The notes below the pieces were generated by a model. That model did no database searches, was not told the origin of the DNA, and was given only the letters and a program-made list of their open reading frames with translations. A DNA stretch of 64,000 nt from Calycina herbarum (Eukaryota > Ascomycota > Leotiomycetes > Helotiales > Pezizellaceae), in NCBI GenBank assembly GCA_001414485.1, contig LLEY01000023.1, forward strand, positions 464,646 through 528,645, read 5' to 3'. This document shows positions 21,562 through 30,930 of this stretch, piece after piece (position 1 is the first letter of the stretch; each line of letters starts with the position of its first letter). The position numbers and the translations under genes are program-made.

Positions 21562-23422
21562 ACGTAGTTTATTAGTACTCTACGTATATTAGTACTCTAT
21601 ATACTTTTCTCTTATCTTATTATTTTAGAATATAATTAAACAACTATAATATATTAAATTAACTAAAACTACTTAGAATCTAATAAACTAGATATATCTA
21701 TAGCCTCTTAACAAGTTCGTATATTATAACTAGTCTTTTTATAAGTACTACACTGTCGTCTAGAGAGTTGCTTCTTATTTTACCTCTCTCTCTTAGAACG
21801 TCTGTTGTGTTAAGCCTGTTCCTCTACCTCCTTTTAAGCTAATACGTTCTACGTATCCTCTATAGTAAGTATACCTCTTTAATAGACCTAAGTCTTTTTA
21901 GCTCTACGACGCTTACTAAGAGCTTTATTTACTACTTAAAGAATATAGACCTTTACTAACAAAAGAGTTACTTTATATACTAACCGCTCTATACTCTTTA
22001 CTAACATAGTAACTATTTAAAAAATAGGTGTTAGTAAGCTTCCTTAATAATATATAATACGATTCTTAACTAAAGTTGTTTATAAAAGAGTATCGGTTAG
22101 GTTATAAAGGGTCTATAAGACCTAAGAGTTAGCGTCTACAGAAGAGGGGCTAGTAGATATAGGAGTTTATAATCAGATATCAAGCTTTAATATCACAGCT
22201 TAGAGATTAAAAGATACTAAGCCAGCTCTGTAGAATCTAGCTTAGGCGTTTTAAGCTATTATTAATTCTAAATATACTACTTTAAAAGTGAGAAAGAACT
22301 TAACCTTAGTAATATAGTTAATATAAGCTTTAATAAAAGTCTTAATTTAGCGACTATATACCTGTTTTAATATACTAAAACACCTAACGTCGAGTAGCTA
22401 GGTAAGATAAGAAGAGTAAGAAGATAGGTAAAGAGTTATAATATTATAAGCTTTATAATACTCTTAGAATTCAGCTGATTCGTAACTCTTATATCTATCT
22501 AATACTAGTATTTGATATAGACCTCTTATACGAGTAGTAGTATACTTATTAAAGTACTAAAGCTATTCTAGACCTATCTTATTATTTATCTATCTATTAT
22601 TTATAGGTTTAATAACCTAGTTATATAGAAGGCTGCCCTTAGTATACTAATTTATAAGATAATTCTTCTCTTTAACTACTAAAAATAGAGACATGTTCTA
22701 ACCCTTGCTATTTATATAAGTAATTACTATAGCCTATTCTCGATTACCTAGCTAAACTGCCTTACTTCTACTACGTCGATTAGCGTGTATAATAACTATA
22801 GCTGAGCTTATAATACCTATTATAAAGCTTGTCTTATTGAAGTTATAGAAGTTATAATCTAAAATACTATATTTTACTCTTATATTCTCTATAAGTTAAA
22901 ACTATATACTAATAAGCTTTAGATCTTCGTATAAGGCTCTTTAAAAGTTGTAAATATAATTAAAACATGTCTTTAATTCTAGTTAATATTATATAAATCG
23001 AGATTCTTAGAGCTTACTAATACATCTTCTCCTCTACGATTCAAGGATATAATTCGCTATATCTTCTATACTAGCTAGCTAGGGTACAAATCCTCTTATA
23101 TCTAGATTAAGTATATATTAAATAATCACCTCCTCTTTTAGGTTATTTAATTTAAGGTTTAGTAGTAGACGTTTGTAAAGAGTAGTATAACTGTTTATTT
23201 AAAGTTAAAGCATAGATTTAAAAATATTATAGATTTTCATAGCAGACTGACAACTTAGCTTTTTAGCTATACAGATAGTCTTAATAGCTAAGATGATTTG
23301 TACTTCTTATGTTTAAATTTCTATTTAGGGCAGTTAAGAAAACGCGTATTAAAGTTAGAGTGTAGTTGGTGGGGGAAAAGTGCGCAGGGTACTGATATGC
23401 GTAGGGTACTGATGAACCACGT
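21562..23422 (-). mobile_element. Fot1/pogo-type DNA transposon, copy F1, inactivated
   Basis: 1861 bp, flanked by TA, with inverted repeats starting ACGTGGTTCATCAGTACCC (right end) and a RIP-altered version at the left. The minus strand encodes a degraded DDE transposase of the Fot1 type. The first catalytic block reads NFNKTSFIIG where NFDETGFxxG is expected. Both acidic residues have been changed and many stops are present. Confidence 0.85.
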
Positions 23423-23456
23423 TATAGCAAGTTAGTACAGTTAGTTCTTTAAAAAC

Positions 23457-23861
23457 TATACGTATTCCCCACACTGATGTCATGGCACATCAACCTCTAG
23501 GTGGCAGACCAGTAGACGTGGTCAATCCGAATAAAGGCCATCCCGGCCCACTTCAAGATCCCAAGGTACAAAAACCTCGGTATTACAGGTTTTTCTCTGA
23601 CAATTTGCTACTCAGATCATAGAAATAGCTTCGAAACTTGGCCGAAGCCCAGCACAAGTAATTATTTCATGGATAGTTCAGCGCGGCATCTCCGTCATTC
23701 CGAAGTCTGTCCATGGTAATCGACTTCGTGAAAATCTCGATCTCTTCAAACTTGAAAACGGGGATTTTGCAACTATTAATTCCATCACAGAGATTATACG
23801 TCCTGTTCGGTTCTTGGATCCTAGTGGACATATTGGTTTTGATATTTTTGACGAAGATTAG
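23457..23861 (+). pseudogene. Aldo/keto reductase, 3' half
   Basis: Continues the gene begun at 12064. Readable exons are 23457-23565 (IPHTDVMAHQPLGGRPVDVV) and 23616-23861 (IIEIASKLGRSPAQVIISWI, GISVIPKSVHGNRLRENLDL, ending FDIFDED and TAG). The intron 23566-23615 is GT-AG. VIPKS and RxRENL are the NADPH-binding signature of the family. This half has no internal stop, in contrast to the 5' half. It lacks its own start and promoter. Confidence 0.85.
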
Positions 23862-24127
23862 GATCAACCAGTTGGAAACAATGCTCCGTGGGATTAAGTA
23901 ATGAAATACTGCTGTGGAATTTGACGAGTTTTAATAAACCTCCCGTCTTGGGTTGAGTTTCGGAGATATTCCCGTTATTTTTTATCCATCTTTGAGTCAG
24001 TCCGCTTTTCTCCCAATATATGTGGCATGAGGCATTAAATAATGATTGTGAATTGAAAGCTTTGAATCAAACAATCGTAGTAATAATTTTGAGACTCAAA
24101 ACTAAATTGTAAACTTGGTAACTTCAA
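23862..24127. other. Reductase 3' flank, nothing recognised
   Basis: Ordinary to AT-rich sequence with no supported gene or repeat. Confidence 0.45.
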
Positions 24128-24390
24128 GCATTCACAGGGGGCAGCTGCTCTCCGTCCAAAGGTATCCGCAACTGCAAATACCCCTCCGCCGCCGTAGACG
24201 GCCTATCCTGCAACTTATCACTATTCTTCAAATCCACTCAGTGTTCTTGGCACCAGTCCCCTTCCCATGGGAGTCATCCACAATATAATGCTACATCTTA
24301 TTGACCATCCCCACCTCGACCCAATCAATGTAGGAAACTCGCTCCTCACCCTCCTCGACTCTTCCAAAGAACTCACTTTAGACCTCATAA
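24128..24390 (-). pseudogene. Degraded gene relic, C-terminal part
   Basis: The minus strand reads as protein in pieces: EEGEERVSYIDWVEVGMVNK, a TAG, HYIVDDSHGKGTGAKNTE, a frame change, then DLKNSDKLQDRPSTAAEGYL and IPLDGEQLPPVNA with a stop at about 24129. No family was recognised. The + strand is also partly open here, so which strand was coding is not certain. Confidence 0.3.
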
Positions 24391-24643
24391 TATCCATCTC
24401 CCTTCCGCACCTCTACCAATCCTCTCACATGACCTCATCCTTCCCTACAACACGAAAGACGCTAATTCTCAGGATGTGCTCACTTTGAAAGATGATTTCC
24501 ATCCTTCCCTTATTCCTTCGCCGGTTTTCGCTAGTGAGGATTGGAAGCCGAGTTCAGATCCTGAAGGAGTAAAGGAGGATGGGGAGGTTTGGTGGGAGAA
24601 GGTGAGGGAAATGCTTAAGGGTTTGGATTTAAGTGAGGGTTAA
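24267..24643 (+). pseudogene. Degraded gene relic on the opposite strand
   Basis: The + strand reads HLDPINVGNSLLTLLDSSKE, changes frame near 24427, then reads DLILPYNTKDANSQDVLTLK, PSLIPSPVFASEDWKPSSDP and WWEKVREMLKGLDLSEG before TAA (24641-24643). The last ~70 codons look genuinely coding. No family was recognised. It overlaps the minus-strand relic. Confidence 0.35.
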
Positions 24644-25348
24644 GAATTGGGAGATGTGGTTGGGTTGTGGAAGGTACCTTATGGATGTCAAGTCAGCTGA
24701 GAGATAGATTGATAGGCTAGAGGAATATTAGATAGAGGCGACTTTTGTTGGGGTTTACTTGTGAGTAAGGAATTTTAATGGTACTACGGGAATTAAAATA
24801 GGAATCGAGAGAGAATGAGAGTGAGAGAGAAGGTGAATAAAAGTGATTGCGGGTTTTTGTACTCTCTTACGAAGTTACGCTGAGACAACATTGAACCTTT
24901 TATTTGTGGCCCTCGCTGAACTTGTCGCTTCTCTCAGCTAAACCTCTCGTCACAGATAAAATAATTTCGAAAGAAGTTCCAATATACTAAGTGAATGTTT
25001 GATTATATTGTTGAAACCCCATAAGTCGTGCCTGCAGCACCAACTCTCAAGCTCTAAAACGTGGTATTCACGTGACCTTTACTTCAGTTGAGTGTTCGTC
25101 TTGCGATTTATGGCTCTTAAGAGGTAATTTTAGCTTATTAATTAACTTATTTGCTTTATACAATAGCGATAATTCTATTTTTAGTTAGATTTTATTCTAT
25201 AATTAACCAACCAACTAACTACCGAATAAGCAAACAACTCCAAACCCACCCCGGGAAGGAATTAATAAGAATTGTTGAAAACATACAGTGAATAGGAGTA
25301 TGTCAGTCACGTGGCTGCTCGCTAGCGTGGGCCTAGCGCCATCCCCGG
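24644..25348. other. Intergenic
   Basis: No gene supported. A short AT-rich patch at 25130-25230 resembles RIP-altered DNA and may be a transposon scrap. Confidence 0.4.
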
Positions 25349-25356
25349 TATAAATA
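25349..25356 (+). promoter_or_regulatory. Possible TATA box
   Basis: TATAAATA lies about 260 bp before the ATG of the vWA-RBR gene, downstream of a GC-rich stretch. Position and context fit a core promoter with a long 5' leader, but nothing confirms it. Confidence 0.35.
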
Positions 25357-25613
25357 GTCGGCTTAGGCCACACTTAGTAAACTGAAGAGTTTCCGCTATA
25401 CATTTGCAACAAGAATTAAGTGTGATATTTTCAAACCAAATGAGGTCAGGAATTAATTTACGTGACGAATAGCCCAACTTAAGCGCCATTGATGATTATG
25501 CAAAGAAGCACTGCTACGGCGTTTGTGGTTGACTCATAAGGTACGAATTAAAAACGAACCCAAAACCAGTCCACTCACCACTTCGACAACGGATTTCTCT
25601 TTCCTCACCGATC

Positions 25614-28600
25614 ATGGCGGAATCAAAAGAAGAGATCTATGATCTCCTCATCCTTGTCGATGCCACATATTCCATGAGCAACTACCTTACCTCCCTCCAA
25701 ACCTCTCTCCCAAAAATCATCTCCATCTCAGAACTCACAGACTCATTTGCTCGTATCGGCCTCCTCGCATATCGAGATTATTGCGACACTCCCCTCCTCG
25801 AATGGTCAGGATGGATGCACAAGGGTCAAAACAACGATATAAATCTCGTTGATCAAGCGAAAGCTCTCGAATCAATAGGGGGAGGCGATTACCCCGAAGC
25901 CACGAAGACAGGCTTGGCAAAAGCATACGATATGATGAGTGCGGAAGCTACAACTGTCATCCTACTCTACACCGATGCTCCACCTCACACAATTGCCAAT
26001 GGGACGGCAAACGGGTATACGAACCATGAGGAAGAACAAAAAGCATTGGAAAGTGAGGATTCGTATGGCGGGACAGGACACCTCTTTACAGATTGGGTTC
26101 ATGGTGCAAGAGTACTAGCTGGGAAGGAGGGTGAGAAGAAGGCTCATGTGTTTTCGGTATTGGAACCAGATATGGTGAGGAAGGATGGGATTTATTACAC
26201 GCTTTTGAGTACGATTACTGGAGGTGCTTGTTTTTATTTGGATAGTGCTACGCCAAAGGATATTGCGCAGGTTACGGTTGATCTTCTCCTTGCTTGGATG
26301 GGGGTGGGCAGGGCAGGGGCAGGGGAGATTTCTCTTGCTGCGAAGCTTTCGAGGTTTAAGAATGCGGCCGGGATTGAAGGCTTGAGGAAGGAATCGAATA
26401 AGAAGGAGAAGGCAGTGGGTACCAAGGAGAAAAGGAACGAGAAGGAGGTAGTGAACAATACTGAAGAACTTGCGGTCACTTCAACGGTACTACGAGAACA
26501 TGTTCCACAACGTGCTATTGCAGTCAAGGATTTTGCAGCGCGATACAAGACCGATGAGAAATACAAAGCTCTTGTCGGTTCCCACCTACAAAAAATCATC
26601 AATGAAGATGTCTCAGCTATCGCTCTCAACCCAGTCTTTGGGACGCTATGGAGAACTATATGCAACGATCGAGATAACCCTGAACGAGAGGTTCTCACCA
26701 CAGTTTTCAGTTTACAAGTTGATAAGATTTCAAATGCAGACGAGAAATTGAGGATGAAGAATTGGTTAGAAGAGTCTTATGACTATTCCGCTGTGGTCAA
26801 GGAGATTATTGAGACGGTTCCTGAGGAGAAGCAGTTTCCGTGCGTGTTCCTAGATCCCACTCAAGATTTTGGGAATGGCAATGACGAGAATGACGAGGAT
26901 AACCGTCCTATCACCTCTTTCCGACGAGATGAACTTCTTGAGATTGGAAGGTCTTGCGATTACAAAATCCTAAGACGTCTTGGGAAAGTCCTAACCCGAC
27001 TATCATTTGTCGAGAAGGCAGAGGATTTACCAGCGTATATTGCGAGTGCGGGGGAGGGTATTGCTACGCAAGTTCCTCTTGCTTTGGCGTCGAAAGAATT
27101 TGGTCGCAAATTTTGGCGGATCTTACTTCATATCATCGTCCCTGGGACTATGCTTTCTGCTCGTCCAGCAGCTCTACTAGCTGCACTTTCCATCCACATG
27201 GGCGTACATCCATTATTTGAAGCTGCGGAGATGGAGATGTTGGGGTTTAAAGCGTTTTGGAATAATATCGAGACTCCTGAGACGTGGAACGTTGGCTGTT
27301 TGTCGTTACTCCTCGATGCTGACCGAGCATATCTTGCCCGAAAGGGTGAAGATACCAAGAAGGGACTGTTAAGGGCCGATGACAAGGAATTATTCAAAAG
27401 TCTCACAACCTACAAGATGTTGGAACTTAACATGAGAACAACACTAACAGCATTGGTCACTTGGAAGCCCGAGAAGACTGTAATGTCAATCGGACCAGTT
27501 GTCGAATGTCGATCCTGTCACTACCCCCGTTCGGTCACTATCATGGGCGAAAAGGGGAAGTGCGGAGGCTGTCTAGCCAAAGATTACCCTTCGCCTGAAG
27601 AACGAGAGAAATGTATAAACGAAAACGTCTCCAAATCCGATACCGATGTCATGAATATAAGTTGGGTTGAGTGTGGGACTCGCACTTGTCGAGTTCAGTA
27701 CGTTGTCTATCGCCCACACGCGCTCAATGTTCGTGCCAAATGTCACTTTTGTCGCCTTCAATCAAGCGTTGCGGTAGATAAGCGGAACTTGGATCCAGCT
27801 CCATATCTGGAGTGCAAGATTTGTCTCGCTAAAGTAATATTCCCGGAAGAGTATCGTACAGCGAAGCATACCAACGAGGGATACAAATGTGTCGCTTGCG
27901 AACATGGAACAGAGACTGTTGTAAAGGTTGAGACTACAGCACAACAACTAGTCAAGGAGAACGGACGAAAATGGCTCATACATAATACAGGGGATAAGCT
28001 CAAAGACCCTCTTGGTGGCGGATCACTTTTCAAACAGATTTCTGCAGCTGGTATTGATAATTTCTGCCAGAAAGTCATCCTTTTCCCAGACCGTAAGAAA
28101 GATAACACCATTCTCACTCTAAACGGGAAACCAGTCCAAAATGTCCCAGCCCTTGTCCATGAGCTCAAAACATGGATCTCCCGCCGCCGTACAGAATCCG
28201 GAACTTGTTCCCTCTGTTTCTCGGATTTCAAGAAAGGGGATCTTAATCCAGCATGCGGCAGAAGAAACTGCGACCAACTCGTCTGTCAAAACTGCCTAAA
28301 GGCATGGTACGGACTTAATCGTCCTGGATCAATCATCAACATCGCCGCTCTCTCTTGCGCATTTTGCCGCCGAGCTCCTACAGCACAAAGATTACACAAA
28401 TATGGAATGGGTATCCATGCCGTTGGTGATCTCAAAAATGCGGTCAGAGATAGAGGAAAGTGGGTATATGCATGGTGCACCAATTGCGCGCTCGCAAAGC
28501 CTTATCTCGAACGTGTATGTGCCGCTGGTGCTCCAGCCGAATTAACAAATTGGTCATGTGAACCTTGTGTTCGAGCTAAAGAAGAAGAAGAACTTGAGGC

Positions 28601-28925
28601 TGCACTTGCTCTCCAGGAGGAACTCAAAACGATGCGACGGAGAGGAAGGGCAATCGATCACGCAATGAGGATGGAAGCGATGTTAGCGGCGGAGAGGGCG
28701 GAGAGGGCGGAGAATGCCAGGATCGGGAGGGTGAAGGCCTGTCCTGGGTGTGAGGTGATGGTGGAAAGGTTTGGGGGGTGCGGACATATTACTTGTGTTT
28801 GCGGGGCTGAGTGGTGTTGGTTTTGTAGGAAGAATTTTAAGAGGGGGCTCAATAGTTTGGAGTATGGGATTTATGACCACTTTAGTGATGTGCATGGGGG
28901 TTTTTTTGGGGAAGGAGAGGAGTAA
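25614..28925 (+). CDS. vWA domain protein with C-terminal RING/RBR-like zinc array
   Basis: A single 1103-residue open frame starts at ATGGCGGAATC and ends TAA. Residues ~8-230 form a von Willebrand A domain: ILVDATYSMS carries the metal-site D-x-T-x-S, then GGDYPEATKTGL and LLYTDAPPH. A Lys/Glu-rich linker follows. The middle has Cys pairs typical of zinc ribbons (CRSCHYP...CGGC, CHFC, CKIC...CVAC; about 630-770). Near 865-930 is a RING-like array (CSLCFSDF, CGRRNCDQLVCQNC, CAFC). Near 1043-1070 is CPGCEVMVERFGGCGHITC followed by CGAEWCWFC, which matches the last RING of RBR E3 ligases, where the Cys of GGC would be catalytic. An E3 ubiquitin ligase guided by a vWA binding module is inferred. 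It is the only intact gene between the two transposon blocks. Confidence 0.85.
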   Translation: MAESKEEIYDLLILVDATYSMSNYLTSLQTSLPKIISISELTDSFARIGLLAYRDYCDTPLLEWSGWMHKGQNNDINLVDQAKALESIGGGDYPEATKTGLAKAYDMMSAEATTVILLYTDAPPHTIANGTANGYTNHEEEQKALESEDSYGGTGHLFTDWVHGARVLAGKEGEKKAHVFSVLEPDMVRKDGIYYTLLSTITGGACFYLDSATPKDIAQVTVDLLLAWMGVGRAGAGEISLAAKLSRFKNAAGIEGLRKESNKKEKAVGTKEKRNEKEVVNNTEELAVTSTVLREHVPQRAIAVKDFAARYKTDEKYKALVGSHLQKIINEDVSAIALNPVFGTLWRTICNDRDNPEREVLTTVFSLQVDKISNADEKLRMKNWLEESYDYSAVVKEIIETVPEEKQFPCVFLDPTQDFGNGNDENDEDNRPITSFRRDELLEIGRSCDYKILRRLGKVLTRLSFVEKAEDLPAYIASAGEGIATQVPLALASKEFGRKFWRILLHIIVPGTMLSARPAALLAALSIHMGVHPLFEAAEMEMLGFKAFWNNIETPETWNVGCLSLLLDADRAYLARKGEDTKKGLLRADDKELFKSLTTYKMLELNMRTTLTALVTWKPEKTVMSIGPVVECRSCHYPRSVTIMGEKGKCGGCLAKDYPSPEEREKCINENVSKSDTDVMNISWVECGTRTCRVQYVVYRPHALNVRAKCHFCRLQSSVAVDKRNLDPAPYLECKICLAKVIFPEEYRTAKHTNEGYKCVACEHGTETVVKVETTAQQLVKENGRKWLIHNTGDKLKDPLGGGSLFKQISAAGIDNFCQKVILFPDRKKDNTILTLNGKPVQNVPALVHELKTWISRRRTESGTCSLCFSDFKKGDLNPACGRRNCDQLVCQNCLKAWYGLNRPGSIINIAALSCAFCRRAPTAQRLHKYGMGIHAVGDLKNAVRDRGKWVYAWCTNCALAKPYLERVCAAGAPAELTNWSCEPCVRAKEEEELEAALALQEELKTMRRRGRAIDHAMRMEAMLAAERAERAENARIGRVKACPGCEVMVERFGGCGHITCVCGAEWCWFCRKNFKRGLNSLEYGIYDHFSDVHGGFFGEGEE

Positions 28926-29094
28926 AGGGGATGGGTGCGTGGGTTGATAAGTTTTGTTTTGTTTTTAATATAGGAGCTTGTGTTATTTTCCGCTCATATG
29001 GTGCCGGGGTGAATATCATGTTTTGCTGTTTACTATACCTTATCCAATTGGTTCTGCTGTGTAGATCAAAAATGTACACAGTCCTAGAAACCCG

Positions 29095-29175
29095 CTAAGC
29101 GAAGAAAAGCGCGCTCATTGCAGCAGTAACCAACACAGCCAAATAAGATGCAATCCCAAAACCCCCCCTGAACAT
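29095..29175 (-). pseudogene. Possible C-terminal remnant of a GPI/tail-anchored protein
   Basis: The minus strand reads FRGGFGIASYLAVLVTAAMS then ALFFA and a TAG. This resembles the hydrophobic tail of a GPI-anchored protein. Upstream the frame meets a TGA, and AT-rich transposon-like DNA begins at about 29195. A run of seven Gs makes the frame uncertain. It may be coincidence. Confidence 0.25.
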
Positions 29176-29194
29176 CATTCTTCAACACCGACCA

Positions 29195-29621
29195 AAATTA
29201 AGTTAATTTTAAGTTTTTATCTTATATCTTACTTTCTAGTTCTATAGAAACGTAATCTAATAGCTACGTAATCTACTCTACGTCTATCTAACTAGCTACT
29301 CTATAGTCTACTCTATATATTACTCTGTTTCTCTTATAGAATAAATATATATTAAGAATCTCCTATAGAAACTTTCTTTCATGTCTTCTCTCCTCTTAAT
29401 AATTATACGATACGTTTTCCTTTTATATAGAAGAAACCTACGTCTCGATTTCTGTCTTAATAATACCCGAACTAACGAAGAGATTTCTACAGCTCTATGC
29501 TTTGCTGAGAAAGTGAGAAGAAAATAGAACCCTGTTAGAAGAGGGAATAGATTCGAGAGTAGTTCGTAATTCGACAGCAAATTCGAAAGCTATAATAAGA
29601 GTTTCAAAAAGAAAAACAATA
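29195..29621. other. AT-rich RIP-type sequence, family unknown
   Basis: Stop-rich sequence between the gene-bearing DNA and the inverted-repeat element at 29622. An 86-codon minus-strand open frame has no recognisable similarity. It could be the outermost layer of the nest. Confidence 0.4.
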
Positions 29622-30689
29622 ACGTGGTTTATCAGCGAGTCGATTATATCACCGAGTCGATCACTAAAAATACATACAAAAAAAGTCTGTGCCACCCTAG
29701 TAAAAATCTGTAATTCTTAATAAAAATTAATAAAATTAAAAACCTTACTTTATTACTATAACGTGGTATACCAGGACCTCGTGATTATCAGGACCTCGTG
29801 AATTTTTTCCTACCCCACTACTTTAAAATATAATAAAACTACTATAACATATTAAATTAATTAAAACTACTCGGAATCTAATAAACTAGATATATCTACA
29901 ACTTCTTAACACGTCCGCGCATTATAACTAGTTTTTCTATAAGTGCTACAACGTCGCCGAGTCGTTTGTCCTTCATCTTCTCCACCCTCCCTAGAGCGCT
30001 TGTTACGTCGAACCTGCTCCTCCGCATTCTTCTAGGCTAATCCGTCCTGTGCATCCTCTATAGTAAGTGCACCTCCTTCTTAGACACGGGTATTTTTAGC
30101 CCTCTAGCGTTTACTAAGGGCTTTATTTGCTATTCGAAGTGTACAGACCTCAGCTGATAAGAGGGTCACCTCATAGGCTAATCGCTCTATACCTTTTGCT
30201 AACGAAGCGATTGTCTAGAAAATAGGTGTTAGCGAGCTTTCTTAGTAACAAGTAATACGATCCTTAACAAGAGTTGATTACGAAAGAGCTTTAGAAGGGT
30301 TACGAGGAGTCTAGGAGACCCAAGGGGTAGCGTTAGCAGAGGGGGGTCTGGTAGGTATAGGAGTCTATAACTTAATATTAAGCTTTAAGATCATAGTCTA
30401 GGGTTCTAGAGGCACTAGACCAGCTCTACAGAACCTAGCTTTAGCGTTTTAGGTTGTTATTAACTGGTTATAGGCTATGTAAAACGTAAGAAAGAACTTA
30501 ACCTTAGTAATATAGTTTATATAAGCCTTAATAAAGGTCTCGATTTAACGCCTGTATATATGTTTAAGAACACTAAAACATCTAACGTTGAGTGGCTAGG
30601 TTAGATAAGACGAATAAGAAGGTAGGTAAAGAGTAATAATGTTGTATAACTTATAATACTCTTAGAATACTGCCGATTTATAACACTTA

Positions 30690-30930
30690 TGTCAGGACTT
30701 GTAGTAAATGCTGATGAATTGAACTACAGAGGTGTCTATGTATAAGAAGATTCGATTGTCCTTTCTAAGCCAGAGTCCTTGCTAACTTATATACTCAGTT
30801 AACTTATTCTAGAGGGTTCTGCTAAGGGTACTCTCGAAGGTTCTGTTACGTCTATGCGTTGCTAAGCGAGGTTACGTGAATGCGTCGCTGGAGTACTCCG
30901 AGACTTATTCCACGGGTATAACCCTTGACA
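30690..30930 (-). repeat. LTR of Gypsy A (left)
   Basis: 241 bp, starting TGTCAGGACTTGTAG and ending CCCTTGACA. It keeps its original terminal TG..CA and is less mutated than the right copy. Confidence 0.8.

Larger units (their letters stand above)
13015..23456. mobile_element. 10.4-kb composite insertion splitting the reductase gene
   Basis: TATAC is present on both sides (13010-13014 and 23457-23461). Removing one copy and the block rejoins the reductase frame exactly (AAT ATA CGT ATT CCC). The outermost element is represented by 13015-13346, 21125-21561 and 23423-23456. It has not been classified. Its ends share only a short ACTGTACT-like motif in inverted orientation. Inside lie a Gypsy element, two 433-bp elements and a Fot1 element. 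Confidence 0.75.

Noticed and set aside
26234..28895. Several minus-strand frames inside the vWA-RBR gene
   Set aside because: They are shadows of a single continuous 1103-codon frame whose domains are recognisable.
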